A stretch of DNA of 53,521 bases from an uncultured Oscillospiraceae bacterium (lineage in GTDB: Bacteria > Bacillota > Clostridia > Oscillospirales > Acutalibacteraceae): the NCBI GenBank assembly GCA_900540275.1, contig UQFO01000015.1, forward strand, positions 1 through 53,521, in the 5' to 3' direction. A program made the position numbers and the translations under genes. The notes beneath the pieces are model-generated. The model was not told where the DNA came from. It did not search any database and worked only from the letters and a program-made list of their open reading frames with translations. How positions within the stretch are numbered: the stretch's first letter is position 1; each line of letters starts with the position of its first letter. Shown here one piece after another: positions 34,395-43,222 of the stretch.

Positions 34395-36161
34395 TTGCCG
34401 CTGCCTGACGATTTTTTACAGGAGCTCAAGGCGCGCAGCGATATGGTTGACGTTGCGTCCTCCTATTTAAACCTCAAGCGCCGCGGGCGCAATATGGTCG
34501 GGCTTTGCCCGTTCCACGGCGAGAAAACGCCGTCATTCAATATTTATCCGGAAAACGGTTCGTTTTACTGCTTCGGCTGCGGGGCTGGCGGGGACGTCAT
34601 TACGTTCATCCGGAAGATAGAAAATCTCGATTATATCGAGGCGGTGCGCTTTTTGGCGCAGCGCGCGGGGCTTGATATGCCCGAAAACTCCTACGATGAG
34701 GGGCTTTCCAATTTAAGAAAACGCATTTATGAGGCAAACCGCGAGGCCGGTCGCTTCTTTTACCGCCAGCTGTATACGAAGCAGGGGGAGAAGGCGCTGG
34801 GCTATCTGCGCGGCAGGGCATTGAGCGAGCATACCATCCGCCATTTCGGGCTGGGGTATTCGCCGCCGTCGCGCTTTCCCCTTATCGATTATCTTCGTAA
34901 GAAAGGGTTTACCGACCATGAACTGGTTCAGGCAAACCTTGCCGTAGGAGGAATACGCGGAGGGATTTCATCGCGGTTTTTTGACCGGGTAATGTTTCCA
35001 ATCATCGACCTGCGCGGAAATGTTATCGCTTTCGGCGGGCGTATTATGGGGGACGCAAAGCCAAAATATTTAAATACCTCCGACACAATGGTTTTTAAAA
35101 AGAGCGCGAACCTGTTTGCGTTAAACCTTGCAAAAAACGAAGGGTCGCGCAAGCTGGTTTTAGCGGAAGGCTATATGGACGTCATCGCGCTGCACCAGGC
35201 GGGCTTTACAAACGCTGTTGCGACGCTCGGCACGGCGCTGACGCAGGAGCAGGCAATGCTTATGAAGCGGTATGCCGACGAGGTTTTTATCTGCTACGAC
35301 GCGGACGAGGCGGGCCAGAAGGCCGCGCAGCGCGCAATCGGGCTGCTTCGAAACGCGGGGATGCTCATACGCGTAATCAGTATCCCGGGCGCGAAGGACC
35401 CCGACGAGTTTATCCGTGAAAACGGGGACAAGGGCCCGGCAAAATTCAAACAGCTGCTCCAAAATTCCGGAAACGACGTGGAATACCGCCTGCAAAAGCT
35501 CAAGGGTATGTTCGATTTACAGCAAACGGAAGGGAAGGTCGCTTATTTGACGGAGGCGTCAAAGGTGCTTGCTTCTTTGGAAAACGCGATTGAACGTGAA
35601 ATCTACGCGGGTAAGCTCAGCGACGAGGTTGGAATCCAGAAGGATTCCGTCATGCAGCAGGTTGAAAAATACGCAAGCGCAAAGGTCGCCGGGGAACGCA
35701 AAAAACAGTTTCGGCAGATTCAGACGGAAATGTCCGCGCGTACCGACCAAATCAACCCGCAAAAGGCGGACAACCTGCGCGCAGCGCGCGCGGAGGAGGC
35801 GCTCATTGCCTATGTGATGAACAATCCCGACAACGCGCCGGGCGTTTTGCAGAAGCTTCCGCCGGATAAGATGATGACAGATTTCAACCGGCGTGTCTAT
35901 CAAATCGTAACGGCGCGTATCATGCAGGGCAAAAGCGCCATGCTTATGGATATTTCCGAGCAGTTTACCCCGGATGAAAACGGCGCGATTGCCGGTATGC
36001 TCTCAAAGTATACGGCGGACGCCGCGACCGGCCAGGCGGCTGAGGAATACATAAATGTTATTTTATCAGAGCATGATAGAATCAGTGTGAAACAGTCTGC
36101 AAATGCCGATATCAGCGACATTAACGACTATTTAAATAAATTGAGACAGAAAAAGCAGTAA
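34395..36161 (+). CDS. dnaG: DNA primase
   Basis: 588 residues from a TTG at 34395. The near-perfect AGGA-TGGTGAT ribosome-binding site lies just upstream, and this start gives the family-like N-terminus MPLPDDFLQELK; an ATG at 34383 sits inside that site. The CHC2 zinc finger uses C38, H41, C59 and C62. The Toprim core has LAEGYMDVIALHQAG and FICYDADEAGQKAA, and the RNA-polymerase-like region includes RVMFPIIDLRGNVIAFGGR and PKYLNTSDT. The C-terminal helicase-binding domain is present. Makes RNA primers for replication. Confidence 0.96.
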   Translation: MPLPDDFLQELKARSDMVDVASSYLNLKRRGRNMVGLCPFHGEKTPSFNIYPENGSFYCFGCGAGGDVITFIRKIENLDYIEAVRFLAQRAGLDMPENSYDEGLSNLRKRIYEANREAGRFFYRQLYTKQGEKALGYLRGRALSEHTIRHFGLGYSPPSRFPLIDYLRKKGFTDHELVQANLAVGGIRGGISSRFFDRVMFPIIDLRGNVIAFGGRIMGDAKPKYLNTSDTMVFKKSANLFALNLAKNEGSRKLVLAEGYMDVIALHQAGFTNAVATLGTALTQEQAMLMKRYADEVFICYDADEAGQKAAQRAIGLLRNAGMLIRVISIPGAKDPDEFIRENGDKGPAKFKQLLQNSGNDVEYRLQKLKGMFDLQQTEGKVAYLTEASKVLASLENAIEREIYAGKLSDEVGIQKDSVMQQVEKYASAKVAGERKKQFRQIQTEMSARTDQINPQKADNLRAARAEEALIAYVMNNPDNAPGVLQKLPPDKMMTDFNRRVYQIVTARIMQGKSAMLMDISEQFTPDENGAIAGMLSKYTADAATGQAAEEYINVILSEHDRISVKQSANADISDINDYLNKLRQKKQ

Positions 36162-36190
36162 AGGTTTTGAAAGGAAAGGAATGGGCGTAT

Positions 36191-37297
36191 ATGACGACAA
36201 CACCGGTGCCAGATAAAAAGACAGTGATGAAAGAGCTTGCTGAACAGGGAAAGGCAAAGGGGCAGCTCAGCACAAAGGAAATACTTGACGCGATTGGCGA
36301 AATAGATTTTGACCCGGAACAGCTTGAAAAGTTCTATGATTCGCTCGAGACGATGGGCGTTGAAATCGTAGAGGACGATTTTGACGATATCCCGCTGGAG
36401 GATATTGAGATTGCGGTAACGGGCAGCAGCAGCCCCGCAACCCCGGAGGACACGAGCGCGGAGAATATTGCCATAGACGACCCTGTCAAGGTTTACCTGA
36501 AGGAAATAGGCAGGGTTCCGCTTTTAACGCCAGAGGAGGAAATCGACCTTGCTATCCGCATCTCGAAAGGCGACGCGAACGCCAAAAAGCGCCTTTCTGA
36601 AGCGAACCTGCGCCTTGTCGTCAGTATTGCAAAGCGGTATCTCGGCAGGGGGATGCAGTTCCTTGATTTGATACAGGAGGGCAACCTCGGCCTGATTAAA
36701 GCGGTCGAAAAGTTTGATTATACGAAGGGCTTTAAGTTCTCGACCTATGCGACCTGGTGGATTCGCCAGGCGATTACCAGGGCGATTGCGGACCAGGCGA
36801 GGACCATCCGCATTCCCGTCCATATGGTGGAAACCATCAATAAGGTAAAAAAGGTATCGAGCCAGCTGCTCCATACGAACGGCCATGAGCCTACCGCGGA
36901 CGAAATCGCGGAGGAGCTCGACATGCCGGTCGATAAGGTGCGTGAAATCATGCGTGTGGCGCAGGAGCCTGTATCACTCGAAACGCCGATTGGCGAGGAG
37001 GAGGACAGCCATCTTGGCGATTTTATCCCCGACGACGACGCGCCGGCGCCCGCGGACGCCGCTTCCCATACGCTTTTGAAGGAACAGCTTTCCGAAGTGC
37101 TCGACACGCTTACTCCCCGCGAGGAAAAAGTACTGCGCCTGCGTTTTGGTTTGGAGGACGGCCGTTCCCGCACGCTCGAAGAGGTGGGGCGCGAGTTCAA
37201 CGTCACGAGGGAGCGCATCCGGCAGATTGAAGCGAAGGCTTTAAGGAAGCTGCGCCACCCGAGCAGAAGCAAAAAGCTCAAGGATTTCCTCGATTAA
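36191..37297 (+). CDS. sigA: RNA polymerase primary sigma factor SigA
   Basis: 368 residues from the ATG at 36191 (AAAGGA upstream). Region 1.1-like N-terminus is followed by region 1.2 (DPVKVYLKEIGRVPLLT), region 2 with DLIQEGNLGLIKAVEKFDY and FSTYATWWIRQAITRAI (core binding and -10 recognition), region 3, and region 4 with the helix-turn-helix VGREFNVTRERIRQIEAKAL for -35 recognition. This is the housekeeping sigma; the TTGACA/TATAAT-like promoters in the window fit its specificity. It follows dnaG by 29 bases. Confidence 0.97.
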   Translation: MTTTPVPDKKTVMKELAEQGKAKGQLSTKEILDAIGEIDFDPEQLEKFYDSLETMGVEIVEDDFDDIPLEDIEIAVTGSSSPATPEDTSAENIAIDDPVKVYLKEIGRVPLLTPEEEIDLAIRISKGDANAKKRLSEANLRLVVSIAKRYLGRGMQFLDLIQEGNLGLIKAVEKFDYTKGFKFSTYATWWIRQAITRAIADQARTIRIPVHMVETINKVKKVSSQLLHTNGHEPTADEIAEELDMPVDKVREIMRVAQEPVSLETPIGEEEDSHLGDFIPDDDAPAPADAASHTLLKEQLSEVLDTLTPREEKVLRLRFGLEDGRSRTLEEVGREFNVTRERIRQIEAKALRKLRHPSRSKKLKDFLD

Positions 37298-37345
37298 CAA
37301 GGTATAATTTTATATGCGGCGCTTTAGATAAGGCGGTGACTGCAC

Positions 37346-37741
37346 ATGTTTACAATTGAAGAAACGAACGAAATGCTCGACGAGATTGCGGATTCCCTTC
37401 CCTTTGAGCTGTACCGCGACCTAAACGGCGGAATCGTCCTGCTGCCGGAGGAAAAAATCCATCCGAAGGCGATAGACAACGATTTGTTTATTATGGGGGA
37501 GTACTGCACCAGCTCGATTGGAAGGTACATAAAGATTTATTACGGCTCTTTTTGCAGGGTGTACGGGCATGTATCGCGGGAAGCGTACCGCGAGCACCTG
37601 CGTAAGGTACTGGTGCACGAGGTGCGCCACCACTGCGAGGGGCTTGCCGGGTACAAGGATTTGATTCTGTACGACGAGGACCAGATAGACGCGTATCTGC
37701 GGCGCAAGCAGAAACAAAAGGAAAAGGGGAAGGGCTTATAA
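37346..37741 (+). CDS. Small zincin-like metallopeptidase family protein
   Basis: 131 residues. HEVRHHCE (91-98) provides an HExxH zinc site with a following glutamate, matching the PF06262-type minimal zincins found in many bacteria. The N-terminal half has the expected PFELYRDLNGGIVLLPE stretch. There is no signal peptide, so it acts in the cytoplasm; substrate unknown. The last codons (EKGKGL and stop) form the 5' arm and loop of a perfect terminator hairpin, so the gene and its terminator overlap. Confidence 0.85.
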   Translation: MFTIEETNEMLDEIADSLPFELYRDLNGGIVLLPEEKIHPKAIDNDLFIMGEYCTSSIGRYIKIYYGSFCRVYGHVSREAYREHLRKVLVHEVRHHCEGLAGYKDLILYDEDQIDAYLRRKQKQKEKGKGL

Positions 37742-37756
37742 GCCCTTCCCCTTTTT
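37722..37756 (+). terminator. Terminator overlapping the zincin stop codon
   Basis: AAAAGGGGAAGGGCTT-ATA-AGCCCTTCCCCTTTTT: a perfect 15-bp stem ending in five T; the stop codon TAA lies in the loop. Confidence 0.9.
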
Positions 37757-38271
37757 GAAGCAACCTGCTTCTTGGGTTTTTGAGAAACGTCCCGTTTCTT
37801 TTTTATTGAATGAAGCTTTCAAAGAAGGACCCTGTCTCTCTCTTTTTAAAGAAAACCATCTGCTTCTTGGTTTTTTTCATAAAACTTTATATGTTTTAAT
37901 CAAAAGGGAAAAACAATCCGCTGTTTTTCCCTTTTGTAAACCCTTTTCGTCGGTACAAGGGAACCCTTTCGATGGGTTCCCTTACGGCTTACGGGCGGCG
38001 AAGCATCGCGCCGCCCTCCGCCTATCCCTCCACAGCCGATTCAAGGAGCAAAGCCCCTTGAAAATCCCCCTAAGAGATAACTATCCGTTTCGTTTTATGT
38101 CTGGGGGTGTAGGAGAAAAAGTACGGGATGTCTCTGCGCCGCGCTTTCGCGGGTGCGGTACTTTTTACGTTTTGTTAACAATTGAATAAATTTCACACAA
38201 CATTATGTCGTTTATTTATGTATCAGACTAAATACAATGTATAATCATAACAGGCTGCAAAAGGGGAGTAA
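37742..38271. other. 530-base gap: left inverted-repeat arm and AT-rich promoter region
   Basis: Apart from the repeat arm, bases 38166-38271 are AT-rich with TATAAT at 38240-38245 (weak -35 TATGTA 17 bases upstream), then AAGGGGAG before the small ORF at 38272. Confidence 0.7.
37757..38165. repeat. Left arm of a long imperfect inverted repeat made of serial hairpins
   Basis: The reverse complement of this block aligns with 38695-39060 over almost its whole length and its outer part with 1-177. Hairpins include GAAGCA/TGCTTC, GAAAC/GTTTC, GGGAAAAACA/TGTTTTTCCC (37906-37931), AAGGGAACCC/GGGTTCCCTT (37957-37983), a GGGCGGCG/CGCCGCCC stem and TTCAAGG/CCTTGAA. The inner 120 bases match the partner arm over AACTATCCGTTTCG-like and CCGCGCTTTCGCG segments with small indels. 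No open reading frame is convincing. Confidence 0.85.
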
Positions 38272-38346
38272 ATGAGAAAAATAAAAGATGAGGATTTAAA
38301 TGACTTGTTTTTCTATCAAAAGCAGTTATCTTTTCTTATGGGGTGA
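38272..38346 (+). CDS. Small 24-residue ORF coupled to an HTH regulator
   Basis: Starts at an ATG eight bases after AAGGGGAG and encodes 24 residues beginning MRKIKDEDLNDLFFYQKQ. Its stop codon TGA lies in the GGGGTGAT ribosome-binding site of the next gene, so ribosomes ending here could restart on the regulator. It may be a leader peptide or a small protein; its charged, non-repetitive sequence does not look random. Too short for family assignment. Confidence 0.5.
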   Translation: MRKIKDEDLNDLFFYQKQLSFLMG

Positions 38347-38351
38347 TAAGC

Positions 38352-38612
38352 ATGGAAAAATTAAAAGATATTGACGAGGAATTGAGAATTATGTCAAAGA
38401 ACTTTAAAAAGCTGCGCTTGGGAAAAGGATTAACGATTATGCAGTTATCAAAGCTTACGGGGGTGAAACCTGTTGTGCTTAGGGAAATGGAGCACAGCAG
38501 CGGGGATTTTGGTGTTGAACATTTTATGACGGTATGCAATTTCTATGGATTAAAGCCTTCTGAATTGTTTCATCCGCTTGAACCAAAGAAAGCGGATGAA
38601 ACAGAAAAATGA
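38352..38612 (+). CDS. Small XRE-family helix-turn-helix regulator
   Basis: 86 residues from the ATG at 38352, five bases after GGGGTGAT. An XRE/Cro-type HTH spans about 14-70: NFKKLRLGKGLTIMQLSKL, TGVKPVVLREMEH, then FMTVCNFYGLKPSELFHPLE. There is no second domain, so it is a minimal DNA-binding protein. The gene is AT-rich compared with the window and lies at the centre of the long inverted repeat, which suggests acquisition as a cassette. No transposase or toxin is adjacent apart from the 24-residue ORF. Confidence 0.85.
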   Translation: MEKLKDIDEELRIMSKNFKKLRLGKGLTIMQLSKLTGVKPVVLREMEHSSGDFGVEHFMTVCNFYGLKPSELFHPLEPKKADETEK

Positions 38613-38694
38613 ACTGTAATTGTACAAAGTACCGCACTCATGAAAAACTCCGCGCTCATATGTACTCATCCAACGAGGAATGCCGAGCGCCAAG

Positions 38695-39155
38695 AAAGTA
38701 CCGCATCCGCGAAGTACTCCGCGCGAAGGCGCGGCACTGAAGCGTCCCGCAGTATCTGTTCTACGCCCCCAGACTTAAAACGAGGAACGGATAGTTTCGT
38801 CTTAGGGGGATTTTCAAGGGGCTTCGCTCCTTGAATCGGCTGCGGAGGGATAGGCGGAGGGCGGCGCGATGCTTTGCCGCCCGTAAGCCGTAAGGGAACC
38901 CATCGAAAGGGTTCCCTTGGAAAAGCGCTCGAAGAGGGGTTACAAAGGGGAGGAACAGCCGCAACTGTTCTCTCCCCTTTGATTGAACATAAAAGTTTTA
39001 TGAAAGAAACCAAGAAACGGTACGTTTTCTGAAAACCAAGAAGCAGTATGCTTCAAAAAAGAAGGAGAATCCATATGAACGGTTTCTCCTCTTTTGATTG
39101 AACATAGAAAGTTTTATCAAGAAATCCAAGAAACAGCTTGTTTCTTGATAAATTT
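38695..39155. repeat. Right arm of the long inverted repeat, with a duplicated hairpin module
   Basis: Bases 38695-39060 pair with 37757-38160 in inverted orientation. The AAGGGAACCC/GGGTTCCCTT hairpin is at 38892-38918. The following hairpin (38944-38980) has GGGGAGGAACAG / CTGTTCTCTCCCC where the left arm has GGGAAAAACA / TGTTTTTCCC, so at least two A-T pairs became G-C pairs on both sides. The module hairpin + TTTTGATTGAACATA linker + CCAAGAAAC hairpin occurs twice in this arm (38944-39030 and 39063-39148). Confidence 0.85.
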
Positions 39156-39450
39156 AAAAGCAGAAGGCCCTAAAGAAAAATCCGCCTTATAAAGGAAGCT
39201 TTTGAAAAGAATTCAACAAACGAAACAGCCTCCCGGAGGATAGTCGGGAGGCTGTTTCAAAGAAAGAAAGAGAAAAATTATGTGGAAATTGTCGTAAGCA
39301 AAATCAATGGAAGATGGCCTGCTCTGTTTCTTTGTTCTACAACAGCAAAAAATCCCTGTTTTACAAAAATGTACAAGCCATACGCAAAATTGTTTTAGTT
39401 TTGGGAACGCTATATCAAATAGAATTTGTTTTATTATTAGAGGAATCCTA

Positions 39451-39478
39451 TTGATTCCCTGTAAATAAATGGTATGAT
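39451..39478 (+). promoter_or_regulatory. Promoter for the PPK2 gene
   Basis: -35 TTGATT, 16-base spacer, -10 TATGAT, about 33 bases before the ATG. Confidence 0.6.
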
Positions 39479-39510
39479 AAAGAAAAGAAAAACACACCAA
39501 AAGGAGCAAT

Positions 39511-40380
39511 ATGATGGCGCTTAAGGATTTCCGCTGCGACGGCGGGAAAAAAATAAAGCTCGGCGACTATCCAACGGGCGCGGGCGCGCTCAAGGGCAAG
39601 AAAGCGGAATACCAGAAAAAGATGGAAGATAACCTCATACAGATTGCCGGCTTACAAGAGAAGCTCTATTCCGACGCAAAGGAAGGGCTGATTATCATTT
39701 TGCAGGCGATGGATGCCGCGGGCAAGGACAGCACCATCAAGCATGTAATGGGCGGCTTCAACCCGCAGGGCGTCTGGGTCTATTCGTTCAAGGCGCCGAC
39801 GCAGCGCGAGCTGTCGCACGATTTCCTGTGGCGCACCTTCAAATGCCTGCCCGCGCGCGGAGAGGTCGCAATTTTTAACCGTTCCTATTACGAGGACGTG
39901 CTCGTCGTAAAGGTACGCAAGCTCTATAAGGACTATAACATGGCGCGCCGCTGCCTGGGCGAGGACATCATAGAAAAGCGCTATGGGCAAATCAGGCATT
40001 TTGAGGAATACCTATATGATAACAGCTACCGGGTCGTCAAGGTGTTCCTGCATCTTTCAAAAGAAACGCAGAAAAAACGTTTTCTGGAACGCATCGATTT
40101 AAAAATTAAAAACTGGAAGTTTTCCTCCTCGGATATTAAAGAGCGCAAGCTCTGGGATGAATACCAGCAGGCCTATCAGGACGCCATCAACGCGACCGCA
40201 ACAAAAAACTGCCCATGGTACGTCATCCCCGCCGACAACAAGTGGTATACGCGTTACCTGGTGTCGGAAGCGGTGCTGGAGGCGCTTAAAAAAATCGACC
40301 CGCAGTACCCGGAAATGCCGGAGGATGAGCGCAGGCTGCTTGCTGCAGACCGCGAGCTGCTCATAAACGAAAAGGAATAA
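39511..40380 (+). CDS. Polyphosphate kinase 2 family protein
   Basis: 289 residues. Walker A-like AMDAAGKDS lies at 66-74, followed by GGFNPQGVWVYSFKAPTQRELSHDFLWR and the lid/Walker B region IFNRSYYEDVLVVKV (about 124-138). This matches PPK2-type enzymes that transfer phosphate between polyphosphate and nucleotides; whether it is ADP-, AMP- or NMP-specific cannot be read by eye. Start has AAGGAG upstream. It stands alone between the repeat island and a terminator shared with ogt. Confidence 0.93.
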   Translation: MMALKDFRCDGGKKIKLGDYPTGAGALKGKKAEYQKKMEDNLIQIAGLQEKLYSDAKEGLIIILQAMDAAGKDSTIKHVMGGFNPQGVWVYSFKAPTQRELSHDFLWRTFKCLPARGEVAIFNRSYYEDVLVVKVRKLYKDYNMARRCLGEDIIEKRYGQIRHFEEYLYDNSYRVVKVFLHLSKETQKKRFLERIDLKIKNWKFSSSDIKERKLWDEYQQAYQDAINATATKNCPWYVIPADNKWYTRYLVSEAVLEALKKIDPQYPEMPEDERRLLAADRELLINEKE

Positions 40381-40396
40381 CAGTCCCCTCATAGAG

Positions 40397-40436
40397 GACG
40401 GCCGCCCTGCGGGAGCTTTTCCCGGGGCGGCCGTCT
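40397..40436. terminator. Terminator between the convergent PPK2 and ogt genes
   Basis: GACGGCCGCCC / GGGCGGCCGTC, perfect 11-bp stem with a structured loop, followed by TTTAT on the plus strand. Confidence 0.8.
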
Positions 40437-40447
40437 TTATTGATTAT

Positions 40448-40921
40448 TTAATCCTTATATGGGATTTTCTCCAGGCGGAGCAGGAACTTCTTTTTGTCGA
40501 GCCCGGAGGAATATCCGGTCAGCGTCCCGTCCGCCCCAATTACGCGGTGGCAGGGAATGACAATTGCGATACGGTTCGCGCCGTTTGCCCTGCCGACCGC
40601 GCGGCACGCCTTCGGGTTACCTATCTGCGCGGCGATATCGCCGTAGCTTCTCGTTTCCCCATACGGAATCGTAAGCAAGGCGCTCCAGACCTTTTTTTCA
40701 AAATCTGTTCCCTCGAGGGCAAGCGGGAAATCAAACGTCTCGCGTTTTTGAATAAAATATTCGGCAAGCTGCCGCGCGGCCTCACGTATCAGCGGCGTTT
40801 CCCCCGCTTCATAACGGTCGGGCTCAAAAACGTCCCCGTATGTAAGCCGCGTAATACCTTCTCCGTTCTCCGCAATAGATATTTTCCCCATCGGCGTATC
40901 GTAAATCCAAATGCGCTGCAT
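40448..40921 (-). CDS. ogt: Methylated-DNA--[protein]-cysteine S-methyltransferase
   Basis: 157 residues from the ATG at 40921 with AAGGGGA upstream. The acceptor cysteine is C124 in the PCHRV motif (IVIPCHRVIGADG), with the helix-turn-helix region PYGETRSYGDIAAQIGNPKA before it and the GRANGANR hinge. The protein removes alkyl groups from O6-alkylguanine in DNA by a one-time transfer to itself. No Ada regulatory domain is present. Confidence 0.96.
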   Translation of the reverse strand: MQRIWIYDTPMGKISIAENGEGITRLTYGDVFEPDRYEAGETPLIREAARQLAEYFIQKRETFDFPLALEGTDFEKKVWSALLTIPYGETRSYGDIAAQIGNPKACRAVGRANGANRIAIVIPCHRVIGADGTLTGYSSGLDKKKFLLRLEKIPYKD

Positions 40922-41012
40922 TTCATTTTCCCCTTGCTTTGTTAAAATAATATGCGTCCAGTATAGCATGGCGGGAAGAAAAAATCCACTTTCCGGTTAT
41001 GCTGTGGAACTC

Positions 41013-41047
41013 AAAAGGAGCGGGACTGTTGAAACAGCCCCTTCCTT
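41013..41047 (-). terminator. Possible terminator after the secreted starch-binding-like gene
   Basis: On the minus strand a stem with GGGGCTGTT / AACAGTCCC and outer AAGGA/TCCTT pairs is followed by TTTTG. Imperfect. Confidence 0.5.
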
Positions 41048-41057
41048 CTGAACGCTT

Positions 41058-43130
41058 TTATAAATAAGGATATGGGTAAGTGAGCTCGAACGCTGTTGTT
41101 GAACCCGCCTCTAAGAGCGGCTCGTCGGCAGGCAGCAGCTTAACAGCCGTGGTCCAATCGTCCGTGGTGGTGAAGATAACCTGCGCGGCGCCTTCAAACT
41201 GATAGCTGCAGACGCCAGAACTTGCATCCTTCTCCATCAGGTAAAACTCGCCGCCAATGCGGTCGCCGCCGAACAGGTAGGCATAAACGTCGCCAGTGTA
41301 GCCCGTTACGGTCGCGGTAACCGTCGTCATTCCAACCTTCGTATAGGTGTAAGTACCAGTTGCAATCTGCTCGTCAGTTGCGTCATAACCAGTCAGAACA
41401 ATTGTACTCGTTTCGGTAAGTGTGATAATGGTTCCGTTTGTGTAAGCAATCGGGCGTCCGCCATTAATGGAATATTCGGCAACTTCACAATTGGTGTAGA
41501 GAACGACGTCAAGCGTTTCCGCGAAACACTTAGAAGGCGTTGCGGAAACATAGTTTACCATAGGCGGCGTATTGTAGGCCCAGGTATAATTGAGCGGGCT
41601 GCCCGTGCCGGATGGTACAACCGTGTTCATCGTATCGGCAGAAAACGCTATATTCTTCGTCTGGGTAGCGCCGGCCCATGAGTTTTGGTTCACGAACAGG
41701 CAGAACTCTTCCCCCAGCTTTACGTCCTCCGGCAAAATATAAAAGTACAGGTTCGTACCCGCTATTTGCGTCATTGGCAGGATTTCGCCGTAAAATCCGA
41801 ATTTCCAGCCGTAAATATAAACGTCCGTCCATTCTGTACTTATGTTGTCGTACAGAACGACCGTGCCAGCCGGTACTATATTTTCAACCGGAGGAGCGGT
41901 GAGCTCAAAGCTTACGGTGCTGCCGGCGGCGATATACGGTTCGTCCATATTCAACTTGCGCGCTGTATTCCAATTTCCCGTCGTGGTAAAAATAACCTGC
42001 GCGGCACCGCTGAAGGAGTACGTATAGCTGCCGTCATACCGTTTTGTCATCAAGTGAAAATCGCCGCCCAACCGGTCGCCTCCGAACAGGTAAGCATATA
42101 CATCTCCGCCGTAGCCCGTCACAGTCGCCGTAATAGTCGTATAGCCTACCTTTGTGTAGGTATAGGAAGCGCTTACCACCTCAATACCGAGGCGGTCATA
42201 GCCTTTCAGGGTAAGCGACGTCGTCACGGATATAGGGAGATTCGCACCATCCGTATAAGAGATAAGCGGCCCGCCGTCAATTGAATACTTCGATTCAAAG
42301 CAATTGGTATAAAGGCCGATATTCAGGTTCGTCATAAAGCTCTTTGACGGGGTCGCAGAGACATACGGGGCAGTAACCGGCGGTGTATTGCTGCGCCAGG
42401 CATATTCAAATGGGGTTGCGCCTGTATTTGGGCATACCGTATTTTTATCAGCAGTCTCATATGCGATATCTACGGTCTGCTGGGCATCCTCCCAATTTTC
42501 CTTGTTGACAAACACGCAGAACTTTTCCCCGACAGTTACATCCTGCGGTAGTGTATAAGTATATAAATTAGAAGCTCCCATTTTTTGCATTTTGCGGAAT
42601 TCCCCGTTAAAGCCGTATTTCCAGCCATAGAGGTAGACATCCGCCCATTGTGTATTCGCGTTGTCAAATAATATTTGCGTTCCCGCCGGGATTACGTTTG
42701 GGTCGGTGGGCGGCTGAGTCGGGTTTGTCGGCGTAGGAACCATATGGCTCCACATGCCGGTCCATTTTCCAGCCTCATCTCGGCTATATAGCGTATAGAA
42801 ATTTTTATCCGCTATAGTTCCAAGCGGGACGGTCTGTTCCTGTCCGTCCCACGTATTTTTGTTTGTAAAGTAAAAATACTGCGACCCATCCGCTGAGGAC
42901 TGTGGCAGCGTAAAGGAAAACACGCCTTCATAGTCTTCCTTTTCCATCTGGATGAAATTCCCCTGCAAGCCGTAGTTCCAGCCGTATATGTAGGCGTTTT
43001 CCCAGCCCGCCTCGTACGCGTTAACATAGATGGTTGTCCCCGCCGGAAGTGCCGACGCGGGAAGCTGCGCTGTGCAAAGCAAGATAAGAATCATCAAAAC
43101 ACTAAGCAGGATACTGATTTTCTTTTTCAT
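41058..43130 (-). CDS. Secreted protein with repeated starch-binding-like (CBM26-type) modules
   Basis: 690 residues. A Sec signal peptide ends near residue 27 (LPASA). Modules of about 90-100 residues share the pattern IYV/LFDN..W..VY(L/I)YGW, an FxLP/YTLPQD strand and FVNxxxW, resembling CBM26/starch-binding folds: one at about 28-130, then a block of about 270 residues occurring twice (about 146-405 and 420-690). Each block contains a CBM-like module, a chitobiase-like VSATPSK..YSIDGG segment and a second GDVYAYLFGGDR module. A short Pro/Thr linker separates the first module. No catalytic domain or dockerin is visible. It probably binds glycans outside the cell. AGGGGA lies before the ATG. 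Confidence 0.85.
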   Translation of the reverse strand: MKKKISILLSVLMILILLCTAQLPASALPAGTTIYVNAYEAGWENAYIYGWNYGLQGNFIQMEKEDYEGVFSFTLPQSSADGSQYFYFTNKNTWDGQEQTVPLGTIADKNFYTLYSRDEAGKWTGMWSHMVPTPTNPTQPPTDPNVIPAGTQILFDNANTQWADVYLYGWKYGFNGEFRKMQKMGASNLYTYTLPQDVTVGEKFCVFVNKENWEDAQQTVDIAYETADKNTVCPNTGATPFEYAWRSNTPPVTAPYVSATPSKSFMTNLNIGLYTNCFESKYSIDGGPLISYTDGANLPISVTTSLTLKGYDRLGIEVVSASYTYTKVGYTTITATVTGYGGDVYAYLFGGDRLGGDFHLMTKRYDGSYTYSFSGAAQVIFTTTGNWNTARKLNMDEPYIAAGSTVSFELTAPPVENIVPAGTVVLYDNISTEWTDVYIYGWKFGFYGEILPMTQIAGTNLYFYILPEDVKLGEEFCLFVNQNSWAGATQTKNIAFSADTMNTVVPSGTGSPLNYTWAYNTPPMVNYVSATPSKCFAETLDVVLYTNCEVAEYSINGGRPIAYTNGTIITLTETSTIVLTGYDATDEQIATGTYTYTKVGMTTVTATVTGYTGDVYAYLFGGDRIGGEFYLMEKDASSGVCSYQFEGAAQVIFTTTDDWTTAVKLLPADEPLLEAGSTTAFELTYPYPYL

Positions 43131-43222
43131 TATTTTCCCCTCTTTTCTCGCGGTTCACCTTTCCCTATGAAGACATCCGGTAACCCATTGGAATCCCCTC
43201 CAAGTGATTGTTTTTCACTTTA

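Larger units (their letters stand above)
38613..39510. other. 898-base gap: right inverted-repeat arm, hairpin and PPK2 promoter
   Basis: Bases 38613-38694 hold degenerate pieces like AAAGTACCGCA repeated at about 38625 and 38695. The right repeat arm runs 38695-39155. A stem GAAACAGCCTCCCG / CGGGAGGCTGTTTC is at 39219-39256. An AT-rich stretch follows to the PPK2 promoter at 39451. No gene supported. Confidence 0.75.

Noticed and set aside
37757..39155. Insertion sequence
   Set aside because: Inverted arms are present but there is no transposase, and no target-site duplication could be recognised by eye.
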